From: Streptomyces sp. GQFP
GTDB lineage: Bacteria > Actinomycetota > Actinomycetes > Streptomycetales > Streptomycetaceae
Length of the DNA stretch: 64,000 bases
Assembly: GCF_021545335.1 (NCBI RefSeq)
Contig: NZ_CP089312.1
Location: 6,200,001-6,264,000, forward strand
Direction: 5' to 3'
Below are positions 50,172-59,234 of this stretch, in pieces (position 1 is the stretch's first letter; every line of letters starts with the position of its first letter). The notes beneath the pieces were generated by a model, which was not told where the DNA came from, ran no database searches, and saw only the letters and a list, made by a program, of their open reading frames with translations. A program made the translations under genes and the position numbers.

Positions 50172-52400
50172 TCACCTCTTGTTCTGTTGGTCGCTCTCGT
50201 TCTTGCGGGCGCCGGACGCCCAACGCTGTTCCTGGCCGGTCGCCTTCTCGATGAACTCGGCCTGAGTGAGACGGCCGTGCGTCGCCCACCACTCTTTCAG
50301 CTCGTCCGACGCGCGCGCGTACGCGATGCGGGCCGGACCGCTGAACAGAGACTGTGGGTTGTGCCCGGCGGCCTGCGCCTTCTTATTGAGTAGGTAGCCG
50401 TTCGTGGCGTCCTCGGCGGCGAGCATCTGCCGGTAGCAGTACTCGTCATACATGGCGCGGGCCTCGGCGCGGGTGACCTTCCGGGCGGTCTCCGCGGTCA
50501 CTCCTCGGGCGGCGTCCGCGGCAATGGCGGTAGCCAACTCGTCGGCCCACGTGGCGTCATCGGCGAGGGCGCCCCAACCGTCGGGGTTGGGGGCGTCGCC
50601 CATGGCGTCGGCGAGGGCGTCGCGGTCGGTGAGCAGGTCGGCCACGGCGTCGCCGGTCGCGGCCGGCGAGGGCAGGGGCACGGCGTCGCGGCGGTCCATC
50701 TCCGCGGCGATCCGTAGTAGCTCGTCGTTGTTGGCGTACTGCATGCACCACGCCAACGCGTCGTCCCCCACCTGCGAGAGATCCGCGGCAAGCGTCCCGT
50801 TCGGGAAGTGCGCGGCGAGCAGGTCGCGGCGGTGCGCCTCGGCGGCGAGGCTGGCCACGTCGTCGGTGCCGTGCGCGATGGCCTCGCGCACACGCGCGGC
50901 GAGCTGGTCATCGGACAGGCGGACAAGGTCCGTGCGGACGTCGGGCAAGCGGGCGGCGAGGTCGCGGCGGTCCATCTCGCCGGCGATGCGCAACGCGTCG
51001 GACGTGTCGACGTGTGCGAGCAGGCGCCCCAACTCGTCGTCCGACAACCCGGTGAGGTCGTCGGACAGGCGTCCGCCGGGCGCGGCGCGGTCGAGCAGGT
51101 CGGCGACGTCGCGGCGGTCGGCCTCGGCGCGGATGCGGTCGCGGGCCTGCTGGTCGAGCAGGCCGGAGCGTTCCGCGGCGGCGAGCTGGTCATCGGTCAT
51201 GGCGCGCACGCTGCGCTCGTCGCCGGACCACACGCGGGCGGCGTCGACCTGCTCGGGCGTCGCCGGCGTGCGCGGATCCGGGAGGTTCGAGGCTCCGGGC
51301 TGCTCGCGGTGCCTGAGCCGGCGTAGGTCGGGGTGGGCGGCGAGATGGTCGCGCATGTTGCTCTGCCACTGCCTCACCTTGGCGTTCGCCTGTCGCTTCG
51401 CCTCGGGGTCGACGGTGGCGGCGGCGCGGTTCTTGTACTTCCTGATGTGCCGCTCGATCTCGCGCTGTCGCTGCCCTGCCTCGTACCCGTCGGGGTCACT
51501 GTCCGGCTCGTCGAGGCGGGTGATGCCGGGGGTGTAGGCGGACGTCGAGTGGCGGCAATTGGGGTGCTGCAACCCTGCGAGGCGGGCCTCGTCGAGGGAT
51601 CCGGCGACGTCCACGCGGACCATGCGGCCGTCCTCGACGGCGTGCTCAACCTCGACCGTGCGGGCGCCGGCGGCCCCGGACAGGGACAACACCTTGCCTT
51701 CCCACCTGCGACACAGGGGGCACTCGCGCGGGGCGTCGGACACGATGACCAGATCGATTCCGGCGTCGGTGAGGGTGCGCGCGTGCGCCTCGGTCGCGGC
51801 CCGTCCGACGGACGTCCGTACGGCCATCTCGGCGTAGCTCGTGAGCTGCCATCGGCGGCCGGCGCGGTCTGTGAACGACGTGATGCCGCGGTCGGCCCAT
51901 GCGCGCATGGCGTCCTGAGTGGCGTGCCGGCGGGTGCCGGTACCGAGCAGGGGCGTTGCGGTCACCTCGGCGACCACGGCGCGGTATCCGTCCTCGACGG
52001 TCCGCAGAATCGATCGGTGCCGGTCGGTGAGCAGGTCGACGGTTTCCTGTGCGAGGCGGTCGACGGCCTGAGCCTGCGGGGTGACGTCGTCGACCAGCCG
52101 GCGCGCGTCGTCGGACAGGGCGCCCAACTCGGCGACGGCGGACCGGTGACCGGTGTTGTACGCCTCGGCCACGGCGTCGAACACGTCAAGGGCGACGGCC
52201 TTTCCCACCTCGTCGACAACGGCCTGTGAGGCGGTGCGTAGGGCCTGCACGGCGGACAGCTTGCGCTCGGCCCACCCCGGGGCGTCGAGGCCGGCGGCGA
52301 GCTGTCGGGCGATGATGCCCAACAAGCGTTCCTCGGCCTGCGCGTACAGGTCGCGGGTGCCCGCGGCGAGGTCTTCGACCATGCCCGGATGGATCGGCAT
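50172..52400 (-). CDS. Phage minor capsid protein 2 (MuF-like) with long repeat extension
   Basis: 742 residues from ATG 52400 (GGGGGAGGG). N-terminal half: minor capsid protein 2 with ARQLAAGLDAPGWAERKLSA, RTSVGRAATEAHARTLTDAG, then the CPLCRRWEGKVLSLSG Cys pair and HPNCRHSTSAYTPG, the usual zinc/metal region. The C-terminal half has degenerate repeats (RIAGEMDRRDLAARL, EAHRRDLLAAHF, RIAAEMDRRDAV). It should directly follow the portal gene; here a foreign element lies between. Confidence 0.9.
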   Translation of the reverse strand: MPIHPGMVEDLAAGTRDLYAQAEERLLGIIARQLAAGLDAPGWAERKLSAVQALRTASQAVVDEVGKAVALDVFDAVAEAYNTGHRSAVAELGALSDDARRLVDDVTPQAQAVDRLAQETVDLLTDRHRSILRTVEDGYRAVVAEVTATPLLGTGTRRHATQDAMRAWADRGITSFTDRAGRRWQLTSYAEMAVRTSVGRAATEAHARTLTDAGIDLVIVSDAPRECPLCRRWEGKVLSLSGAAGARTVEVEHAVEDGRMVRVDVAGSLDEARLAGLQHPNCRHSTSAYTPGITRLDEPDSDPDGYEAGQRQREIERHIRKYKNRAAATVDPEAKRQANAKVRQWQSNMRDHLAAHPDLRRLRHREQPGASNLPDPRTPATPEQVDAARVWSGDERSVRAMTDDQLAAAERSGLLDQQARDRIRAEADRRDVADLLDRAAPGGRLSDDLTGLSDDELGRLLAHVDTSDALRIAGEMDRRDLAARLPDVRTDLVRLSDDQLAARVREAIAHGTDDVASLAAEAHRRDLLAAHFPNGTLAADLSQVGDDALAWCMQYANNDELLRIAAEMDRRDAVPLPSPAATGDAVADLLTDRDALADAMGDAPNPDGWGALADDATWADELATAIAADAARGVTAETARKVTRAEARAMYDEYCYRQMLAAEDATNGYLLNKKAQAAGHNPQSLFSGPARIAYARASDELKEWWATHGRLTQAEFIEKATGQEQRWASGARKNESDQQNKR

Positions 52401-52484
52401 CGGACACCCTCCCCCGAGTGACGCGAAAGCTAGTGATCTAGGGAGACTGGGCCGTCTACGCTGTTGCGGCGGAGGGGAGACGCA

Positions 52485-53267
52485 ATGTCGGAGCCGAGAA
52501 TAGGGACCGCTGGGCGGAGTGCCAGCAGCCCAGTGCCCAGTCAAAGAGAGACGAGCGATGGAGGGGCTGGGCAGGCCAGAGAATCGATTCCGTGGCGTCC
52601 CCCGGGGCGGGTGCAGCGTAGATCCGTGACCCTTCGAGTAGATATCGAGGTCCCGGGGGCGGGTCACGTCGGGGTCCTGGAAATAAGCGGTAGTGACGAG
52701 CGACTAACTGACTCGGAAGCGGCAAGGATTCAGCGTCGGCGAGTCGCCCGGACGGGGCCAATTTCTTCCCCTACGCTTAGCGATTTTGTTGCCACTCGCT
52801 ACTATGCCTTTCCAGCCGTGGGTATGTACGCATTCGCTTCTCTGGCCGAATCTGCTGCGCAGTTGGAGGGGGTGAATTTGCGTGAATACCTGCTTGAGCT
52901 TCTTTTCAGTGACGAAGCTGTTGTTCCGCACTTCAACTCTCCGCCCTCCACTTGGGCGCCTGTCAGGGTGGTTGCCGAGCAGGCTTCAGCTATAGGGCTT
53001 GGCGTTACGTGGGGGAGTAGCGGACCGGCTATGGTCGGGGCTTACCTCGGGGGAATCTTCCTGGTTAAATTCCTTACCCCCGTAGTTGCCGAGGCTGGAA
53101 ACGCCACGGCTGCGGGGGTGAGTGCGAAGATCCGAGCCGCTTTCGGGATTGATGATTCGCGGCAGCCTTCGGAACCGGATTCCTTGAATGAGCGTACTGA
53201 GCCCGGTGATCAGGAATCACGGCGTGGTGAGGCGCCTGATGCCGGCGAGTCGGATTCTTCGCAATAG
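52485..53267 (+). CDS. Unknown protein with one membrane helix, first gene of the inserted element
   Basis: 260 residues from ATG 52485 (GGAGGGGA). N-terminal Arg/Ser/Pro-rich part, a beta-like SVTLRVDIEVPGAGHVGVLE, SDFVATRYYAFPAVGMYAFA, LREYLLELLFSDEAVV and a hydrophobic stretch GPAMVGAYLGGIFLVKFLTP near 200, followed by an acidic tail. No family recognised. Clearly lower GC than neighbours. It is the leftmost gene of the element. Confidence 0.6.
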   Translation: MSEPRIGTAGRSASSPVPSQRETSDGGAGQARESIPWRPPGRVQRRSVTLRVDIEVPGAGHVGVLEISGSDERLTDSEAARIQRRRVARTGPISSPTLSDFVATRYYAFPAVGMYAFASLAESAAQLEGVNLREYLLELLFSDEAVVPHFNSPPSTWAPVRVVAEQASAIGLGVTWGSSGPAMVGAYLGGIFLVKFLTPVVAEAGNATAAGVSAKIRAAFGIDDSRQPSEPDSLNERTEPGDQESRRGEAPDAGESDSSQ

Positions 53268-53423
53268 TGCGATTGTTCTACGCCGAGGCGCCTCAGGACA
53301 CGGCGGAGGCGGTCACATTGGGAAACTGCCAACCGGGTCGGGCGCTGCGGCGCCGGTCTCGGCAAGGATGACGTGTTGACCGAACTAAATCATGCGTATT
53401 CGCAGGTCAGAGTGCCTTTCTGC

Positions 53424-53429
53424 TAGTTT
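53424..53429 (+). promoter_or_regulatory. -10 box of a predicted leaderless promoter for the first recombinase
   Basis: TAGTTT stands 7 bases before GTG 53437; no ribosome site in between. Confidence 0.45.
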
Positions 53430-53436
53430 TCGCGCC

Positions 53437-54729
53437 GTGTCTGGCGAACGACGTCCCGGAAGGGACCTGAAGAACTTCGTCCTGCCTCAAGTGGGCCGAT
53501 TATTGGAGACGGGAGACTGTTGGGAGCCGTACCAGGTACTGGACCCGCACGGCATACCGATCGAGGCCGTTGCGGTGTACCTCAAGGATTTGGTTGCAGC
53601 GGACGGCTCACCCCTGACTCCGCGCTCATACGGTATGGATCTACTGCGTTGGTGGCGGTACCTGTGGGCGTTCGGGCTCGAGTGGGACCGCGCGGTTCGG
53701 GAAGACGCCCGGGACTTCATGCTGTGGATGCGGCTTGCAGACAAGCCGGTGCGCATTCATTGGCGTCATCGAGGCAAGGACCCGGCGGAGATCCCAGCCT
53801 CCTCCCGGACTGCCAGGCCGGAACCCGGTACGCCGAATCCGGTGACCGGAAAGCCCTCCGTCGGCAAGAAGTACGCGCCGAGCACACGAGCGCACTGCGA
53901 GACGGTGCTGCGGTCGTTCTACGACTTCCACTTGGAGCGCAACACCGGATCGCTGCTGGTCAACCCGTTCCCTCTTGTCCGTAGCAGGCGCTCGGCCCGT
54001 GCTAATGCGCACCACAGCCCTGAAAAGCCCTACAGAAACCAACGTACCGGCCTATATCGGCCCAAACTACCCAAGCGGATCCCGCGGCAGATCCCCGAGG
54101 AGAAGTACACCGAGGTCTTCGCGGGCCTCCGCTCGCATCGCGACCGGGCTCTGCTGGCGTTCTGGGTCGCGACAGGGGCCCGCGCGGAGGAACTGCTTAC
54201 CTCCACTCAGAGTGACGCCGACGTCGGCGAGCAGACCATCGGTGTGATTCGTAAGGGCAGCCGCGCTTACCAGGAACTCCCTGCCACTCGCGACGCGTTC
54301 GTGTGGCTGCGCCTCTACCAGGAGGAAGCCTGGAAGAAGGGCGTCCCTCGCGGACGTAAGCGGCCACTGTGGTGGACACTGCGCCGTCCCTGGCGGCCAT
54401 TGCAGTACGACGCGGCCCGCATGATGTTCAACCGGGCCAACGAACTCTTGGGCACGAACTGGACCCTTCACGATCTGCGGCACACCGCAACGTTCCTGAT
54501 GCTGGACGACCCGGACATGCCGCCCGTCTACGTCCAGCACATCCTGGGCCACAAGTACCTGTCGACCTTGGACATCTACAACCGTCCCACCAAAGACGAC
54601 GTCATCACGGCCGGGCTCGCCCACCATGCCCGGCAGCAGCAGCGTCGAGAGAATCCGCCGCCGGCACCGCCAGCCCCGGCCTATAACCCCGACTCTCTCA
54701 ACATCCTTTTCGGAAGGCCCTCTTCGTGA
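53437..54729 (+). CDS. Tyrosine recombinase/integrase (TnpA-like)
   Basis: 430 residues from GTG 53437. N-terminal SAM-like core-binding domain (PIEAVAVYLKDLV), then the catalytic domain: Arg in GARAEELL, Lys in IRKGSRAY, HDLRH and LGHKYLSTLDIYNRP (catalytic Tyr, preceded by His/Trp-box His). All RKHRHY-type residues visible. Its stop overlaps the next recombinase start by 4 bases, so both are made together. Confidence 0.9.
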   Translation: MSGERRPGRDLKNFVLPQVGRLLETGDCWEPYQVLDPHGIPIEAVAVYLKDLVAADGSPLTPRSYGMDLLRWWRYLWAFGLEWDRAVREDARDFMLWMRLADKPVRIHWRHRGKDPAEIPASSRTARPEPGTPNPVTGKPSVGKKYAPSTRAHCETVLRSFYDFHLERNTGSLLVNPFPLVRSRRSARANAHHSPEKPYRNQRTGLYRPKLPKRIPRQIPEEKYTEVFAGLRSHRDRALLAFWVATGARAEELLTSTQSDADVGEQTIGVIRKGSRAYQELPATRDAFVWLRLYQEEAWKKGVPRGRKRPLWWTLRRPWRPLQYDAARMMFNRANELLGTNWTLHDLRHTATFLMLDDPDMPPVYVQHILGHKYLSTLDIYNRPTKDDVITAGLAHHARQQQRRENPPPAPPAPAYNPDSLNILFGRPSS

Positions 54730-57209
54730 CCAGCCGCCTCGCCGTGCCCTCCCGCCCAGCGTCGGCCACTCATCGGGGAGAAGAGGCTGCCGCCCTGCTT
54801 CGAGCGTTCCCGCCTCGTTCCCGGACAACCTCGTGGCCACTGACTACAGCACCACGCGAGGCGGTCCTTGACCGCCTGGACAAGCCGCCCCTCCGAAGAG
54901 AGAACGCAGGAGTTCGGAGCTCTCATATGGTCGGAGCCCGTCTGCTGCTGAGCTGGCTGGAGACATTCCCCGGCGAGACCTGGCAGGAACGATGGAACGC
55001 CGCTCCTGCCTCCGCTGCCTACGACAACTGGCAGCAGGGAATCCTGGCCTGGGCGTCTACCCTCGGCAGGAGCCCCAGCCGTACTGCACTCAAGTCTGGC
55101 CTGCTGGCTTTGACTTGCGCGGATGTCATCCGCCCCAGTATGGAATGGCTGGCCGGGAACTCCTCGAGATACCTGCGGCCCGCTATCGCCGCTACGCGCG
55201 ACCCCACTGGATTTGCCCGCTTGGTAAGTGACACCTCTGGACACGACCGGGCCAACCGCAACAGCTCAGAAGCCTATAAGTTCATCGCCCAAATCGTCGC
55301 CGCTTACGGCGGTGGCGTCGACGACATTGTCGTAGGCGACCTGCTGACTCATCCGAAGCTGGTCGCAGGGTCGAGCGGAAAAGCCGTCCGACTCGCCTAC
55401 ACCTGGCTCCGGAACCGGGGTCAGTTCCCTCCTGATGCCCCCGTCACCCTCAACCACGTGGCTGTCCGCACGGGACAGCTGCGACCAGCCGAGCTCATAG
55501 ATCGCTACAAGCTGCACTGCCGGCCCGTTCGTGATCTCTTGGTCGATTACCTCACCGAACGCCAGCCCACCCTCGATTACACCAGTCTCAAGAGCCTCGC
55601 CTCCGAACTGGGCCGCCTATTCTGGGCTGATCTCGAACATCACCACCCCGGCATCGACACCCTCCGGCTGCCGAAAGACGTGAGTGACGCCTGGAAAGCA
55701 CGCATCGCGGTGAAGACCACACGTCGGCGTCGCCCTGACGGCACCGTCCAGACAACGATCGAACCCCGCGAGAGCGCACCGGCCGTCAAGATTTCGGTAC
55801 GCGCCTTCTATCTGGACCTCGCGGAGTGGGCCCTCGACGAGCCCGAACGATGGGGGCACTGGGCTGCACCATGCCCGGTCAGCGAAGCGGAGTTGGCAAA
55901 GAAGAAGCATGAGCAGCGGAAGAAGTCCAGGTCAGACCAACGCACCCGTGAACGTCTGCCTGTATTGCCGGTTATTGTCCAAACCGCTGAGCTGCTCCTC
56001 AAAGAAGCCACTGCACGCCTCGAAACTATTGAATCAGCTCCGTTGGGCTCCACCGTGAAATTTCGCGGGGAGACCTTCACCCTCCCCGAGTCCTCCAGCC
56101 GCGCCGACGGAAAACCAGGACGCGTCCGGGACATCAACGGGACCAGCCGGGACATCCGTGGCGAAGAAAAGCGGGCGTTCTTCGCGTGGGCGACGATCGA
56201 AATCCTGCGCCATACAGGCATCCGGATTGAGGAGCTCCAAGAACTCAGCCATCACAGCATCATCCGCTACAAGCTCCCCACCACCGGCGAGACGGTCCCC
56301 CTCCTTCAGATCGCGCCGTCAAAGACCGACAAAGAGCGACTGCTGCTCATCGACCCAGAACTTGCCGACGTTCTGAGCGCAGTCATCAGTCGCGCCCGTC
56401 AACCCGACGGGACTATTCCATCAATCCAAACATACGACGCGCATGAAAGGGTCTGGAATGCCCCGATGCCCATCCTCTTCCAGTGGGCCGTCAGTGGTGA
56501 ACACAGAGCCATCTCATATGGCACCATCCGCAGGGCCTTGGATGAAACCCTCGAAGCATCCGGACTCATAGACAAATCCGGAATGCCGCTGATTTTTCGG
56601 CCGCACGACTTCCGTAGGATCTTCATCACCGACGCCATCATGAACGGCCTGCCGCCCCACATTGCCCAAGTTATCGCAGGCCATGACAGCCTCACGAGCA
56701 CGATGGGCTACGCCGCAATCTACCCTGCCGAAGCCATCGAGGCGCACCGTGCTTTCATCGCTCGCCGACGCCAGGACCGGCCTGCCGAAGAGTACCGTAC
56801 AGTCACACCAGAGGAATGGGACGAATTCCTCGGCCATTTTGAAAGGAGGAAACTCGCCCTCGGGGAGTGTGGGCGAGCCTACGGAACCGAATGCAGTCAC
56901 GAGCATGCGTGCGTCCGCTGCCCCGTACTCATTACCAGCCCTACCGAACGACCCCGGCTGATTGAAATCCGGGACAACTTGCGAGACCGCATCTCCGAAG
57001 CAGAGCGTGAAGGGTGGCTGGGAGAAGCAGAGGGGCTACGGGTCAGTCTCACCGCAGCTGATGAGAAGATCACGCAACTGAACATTAGGGAAGAACGAAA
57101 AAGGTCTCCAATTTTCCTTGGAGTCCCTTCGTTTGATCAGGTAGTCGGCCGCACAAGCGAAAGCCCAGGGTTTCACAGGGCCAGCGATCCAGATGAGTCG
57201 ACGAGATGA
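54726..57209 (+). CDS. Large tyrosine recombinase (TnpB-like) with C-terminal Cys-rich segment
   Basis: 827 residues from GTG 54726 in the GTGA overlap. Long N-terminal region (to ~430), then the catalytic domain: HTGIRIEELQEL (Arg), SKTDKERLL (Lys), PHDFRRIFITD (His-x2-Arg type), IAGHDSLTSTMGYAAIYP (His and Tyr). A C-terminal C-x7-C-x4-C-x2-C cluster (CGRAYGTECSHEHACVRC) resembles a zinc knuckle. Larger than most integrases, as is Tn554 TnpB. Works with the preceding recombinase. Confidence 0.88.
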   Translation: MTSRLAVPSRPASATHRGEEAAALLRAFPPRSRTTSWPLTTAPREAVLDRLDKPPLRRENAGVRSSHMVGARLLLSWLETFPGETWQERWNAAPASAAYDNWQQGILAWASTLGRSPSRTALKSGLLALTCADVIRPSMEWLAGNSSRYLRPAIAATRDPTGFARLVSDTSGHDRANRNSSEAYKFIAQIVAAYGGGVDDIVVGDLLTHPKLVAGSSGKAVRLAYTWLRNRGQFPPDAPVTLNHVAVRTGQLRPAELIDRYKLHCRPVRDLLVDYLTERQPTLDYTSLKSLASELGRLFWADLEHHHPGIDTLRLPKDVSDAWKARIAVKTTRRRRPDGTVQTTIEPRESAPAVKISVRAFYLDLAEWALDEPERWGHWAAPCPVSEAELAKKKHEQRKKSRSDQRTRERLPVLPVIVQTAELLLKEATARLETIESAPLGSTVKFRGETFTLPESSSRADGKPGRVRDINGTSRDIRGEEKRAFFAWATIEILRHTGIRIEELQELSHHSIIRYKLPTTGETVPLLQIAPSKTDKERLLLIDPELADVLSAVISRARQPDGTIPSIQTYDAHERVWNAPMPILFQWAVSGEHRAISYGTIRRALDETLEASGLIDKSGMPLIFRPHDFRRIFITDAIMNGLPPHIAQVIAGHDSLTSTMGYAAIYPAEAIEAHRAFIARRRQDRPAEEYRTVTPEEWDEFLGHFERRKLALGECGRAYGTECSHEHACVRCPVLITSPTERPRLIEIRDNLRDRISEAEREGWLGEAEGLRVSLTAADEKITQLNIREERKRSPIFLGVPSFDQVVGRTSESPGFHRASDPDESTR

Positions 57210-57410
57210 AATCAGAGTCGATAGACAGCGAAACGCGGCGGCCTTGACCATCGACAGGCCAGGGCGCGTATCGGATCGCGTACGGCGGGCAGCACCGCCA
57301 GCCGACCAGTGCCGGAGTCCGTTCTGCCCGCTGAACAGTACGAACGCTGGTTCCGGTGCTGACAGCCTCGCGTAGAAAGGATATCCGTCCCTGGCAGGTC
57401 GGCTGTCGGC

Positions 57411-57416
57411 TATGGT
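57411..57416 (+). promoter_or_regulatory. -10 box of leaderless leader-peptide promoter
   Basis: TATGGT, then GAAGGC, then ATG 57423: the transcript would start at the leader start codon. Same geometry as the other leaderless genes in the window. Confidence 0.55.
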
Positions 57417-57422
57417 GAAGGC

Positions 57423-57458
57423 ATGTGCTGCCCCATGACTACCCGTACCGCCGCTTAG
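57423..57458 (+). CDS. 11-residue Cys-Cys leader peptide, putative attenuator
   Basis: Translation MCCPMTTRTAA, ATG 57423 to TAG 57458, with no ribosome site and its own -10 box. The stop overlaps a perfect inverted repeat GTACCGCCGCT ... AGCGGCGGTAC (57445-57467). Leaderless short ORFs with consecutive Cys are known as cysteine-responsive attenuators in mycobacteria; the same role is inferred for the kinase gene at 57605. Confidence 0.55.
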   Translation: MCCPMTTRTAA

Positions 57459-57467
57459 CGGCGGTAC
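57445..57467. repeat. Perfect 11-bp dyad overlapping the leader-peptide stop
   Basis: GTACCGCCGCT, one central T, AGCGGCGGTAC. Too tight for an ordinary RNA loop, but able to form a cruciform or bind a dimeric protein; its 3' arm might pair differently when the ribosome stalls. Confidence 0.6.
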
Positions 57468-57604
57468 CCGAGGTTGCTGTAACCGCGGCCTCATTGCTGC
57501 CCCTGCCGGGGCCAGCGCCAAGACGTACCGCCGGATCAGTGTCCTGCCGGCAGTCACTCCCTTAATTCTGTGCTGCCGGGCCATCCTGCCTGATCAGGGG
57601 AGTC

Positions 57605-58222
57605 ATGTCTCAGTCGCAGCGTTTCGATTCACAGTACGAAAACCCATTCCCATGCCCGGATGCAGCCAGGCCCGTCACGCAGGACCCGCGTGTCGCCACC
57701 CTGCTCCTGATGGTCGGGCTCCCCGGAGCCGGGAAAACCACCCGGGCCAAAGAGCTCGCCGCAACGCACCGGGCGCTGCGGCTGACCCCAGATCACTGGA
57801 TGATCCCGCTGTTTGGCGATTCGATGGCCGACGGCAAGCGCTTTGTGCTCGAAGGGCGGCTCATCTCGGTCGCTCTGCAGGCGCTGCGGCTGGGGACCAG
57901 CGTCGTGCTCGACTACGGGCTCTGGGGCCGCGATGAACGGTCGGCACTGCGCTGGCTGGCACGGTCGGCCGGGGCAGCATGCCAGGTGGTCTACGTGCCC
58001 GTGGACAAGGACGTCCAACTCGCCCGCATCGCGCACCGCCAGGCGACGACACCGCATCAGACGTTCCCGATGAGCGAGGCCGACGTAGACCAATGGCGGG
58101 AGCAGTTCCAGGTGCCTGACGCCGCCGAACTCGATGGCGGCGAGATTCCCAGCCCGCCGCCGGGCTGGCCGGGGTGGTCGGAGTGGGCAGAAGACCACTG
58201 GCCCTCGTACACCGACAGCTAA
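57605..58222 (+). CDS. Zeta-like/AAA_33 P-loop kinase
   Basis: 205 residues from ATG 57605 (GGGGAG). Walker A GLPGAGKTTRAKELAA near residue 40, DHWMIPLFG and GRLISVALQALRLGTSVVLD (lid/substrate region) and YVPVDKDVQLARIAHRQ. The fold is that of predicted nucleotide/sugar kinases and zeta toxins. No epsilon-type antitoxin is recognised next to it, so toxin function is unproven. Placed under the putative cysteine leader. Confidence 0.8.
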   Translation: MSQSQRFDSQYENPFPCPDAARPVTQDPRVATLLLMVGLPGAGKTTRAKELAATHRALRLTPDHWMIPLFGDSMADGKRFVLEGRLISVALQALRLGTSVVLDYGLWGRDERSALRWLARSAGAACQVVYVPVDKDVQLARIAHRQATTPHQTFPMSEADVDQWREQFQVPDAAELDGGEIPSPPPGWPGWSEWAEDHWPSYTDS

Positions 58223-58292
58223 AGGCGGTGCCGTAACCGGTGGTCGTGCTCGGCAGTGCGAAACCTGCTCGCCCTGTTGGCCTGTGATCTTC

Positions 58293-58298
58293 TACGTT
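58293..58298 (+). promoter_or_regulatory. -10 box of a predicted leaderless promoter for the phosphotransferase
   Basis: TACGTT followed by six bases and ATG 58305. Confidence 0.5.
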
Positions 58299-58304
58299 GA
58301 GCGG

Positions 58305-59234
58305 ATGCAGGAACCAGTTGGACTGCCAGCACTCGTGGTCGAGTGGTGCACGCGCGAGCTGGGTGGAACGCCCGTCGAGAGACTGCTCTCCACCACGCAG
58401 ATGTCGGAAGTGGCGGCCGTTCGTCTGGACGACGGCCGCCGGATCGTCGTCAAGATCCGGCCCGATGAAGCAGGCCGCGCCAGGGCTTGTGTGGACGTCC
58501 AGCACTTCCTGGCGGACAGCGGGTACCCCTGCCCGCGGCCCCTCACCGCCGTGACCGTGATGGAAGGGCAGGCCGTTCATGCCGAGGAGTGGCTTCCGGG
58601 CGGTGACATGCTTCGTGGCGATGGCCCGAATGTCGCTGCGAAGTTCGCTGCGCTGCTCGCAGAATTGGTCACCGGCGCACTGCATGTCGATGTGCCGCCT
58701 CCGCTTCCGAACCCGGCATGGGTCCGCTGGGACCACCGGGACTCCGAGGTGTGGCCGACCTACGACTGGCACGATGCACGGGCGGACCAAGTCGAACTGC
58801 CTCGCGATCTTGAGGAGACCGCCATACGCGTTCGATCCCGGATGGCACGTACCCAGCTGCCGAGCGTGGTCGGCCACGCAGACTGGGAGACACAGAACGT
58901 GCGGTGGCAGGGCGGGAGAGCCTACGCGGTCCACGACTGGGACAGCCTGGCCTGGCTTCCCGAGGCGGCAATCGCGGGTGCGGCTTCCGGAACCTTCGCC
59001 AGCGCCGAGCACCCAACCCTGGCTCCGGTCGAGAGCTCTGCGGTCTTCCTTGATGTGTACCAACAGAGTCGTGGACGTGCCTTCACAACCGAAGAGCTAC
59101 AGATCGCTTGGGCTGCCAGCCTTTGGCCTGCGGCTCACAATGCCCGCACAGAAGTCCTCTACGGGAAACAGCCGATCGCGCTTGGCGCCCTACGCGACCA
59201 AGCTTCTGAGCGGCTGACCCGCGCCAAGGCGTGA
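58305..59234 (+). CDS. Aminoglycoside-phosphotransferase-like protein, cargo of the inserted element
   Basis: 309 residues from ATG 58305 (leaderless). RRIVVKIRP (ATP-binding Lys), HADWETQNVRW (HxDxxxxN catalytic loop), AYAVHDWDSLAW (D-x-D metal region). Choline-kinase/APH fold; substrate and any resistance phenotype not predictable. Last gene of the element, ending ~40 bases before the portal remnant. A second APH-fold gene, only distantly similar, is at 31365. Confidence 0.85.
   Translation: MQEPVGLPALVVEWCTRELGGTPVERLLSTTQMSEVAAVRLDDGRRIVVKIRPDEAGRARACVDVQHFLADSGYPCPRPLTAVTVMEGQAVHAEEWLPGGDMLRGDGPNVAAKFAALLAELVTGALHVDVPPPLPNPAWVRWDHRDSEVWPTYDWHDARADQVELPRDLEETAIRVRSRMARTQLPSVVGHADWETQNVRWQGGRAYAVHDWDSLAWLPEAAIAGAASGTFASAEHPTLAPVESSAVFLDVYQQSRGRAFTTEELQIAWAASLWPAAHNARTEVLYGKQPIALGALRDQASERLTRAKA

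Larger units (their letters stand above)
57210..57604 (+). other. Leader region with leaderless peptide and hairpin
   Basis: About 395 bases between the recombinase and kinase genes. It holds the TATGGT promoter (57411), the 11-residue peptide (57423-57458) and an overlapping 11-bp dyad (57445-57467). The stretch 57210-57410 shows no gene. Confidence 0.6.

Noticed and set aside
57605..59234. Zeta toxin with an antitoxin
   Set aside because: The P-loop kinase has no epsilon-like small partner. The next gene is an APH-fold enzyme of ordinary length, so a toxin-antitoxin label is not supported.
31365..59234. Antibiotic-resistance calls for the two APH-like genes (31365, 58305)
   Set aside because: Fold-level similarity only; substrate-determining regions do not match a resistance enzyme I can recognise.
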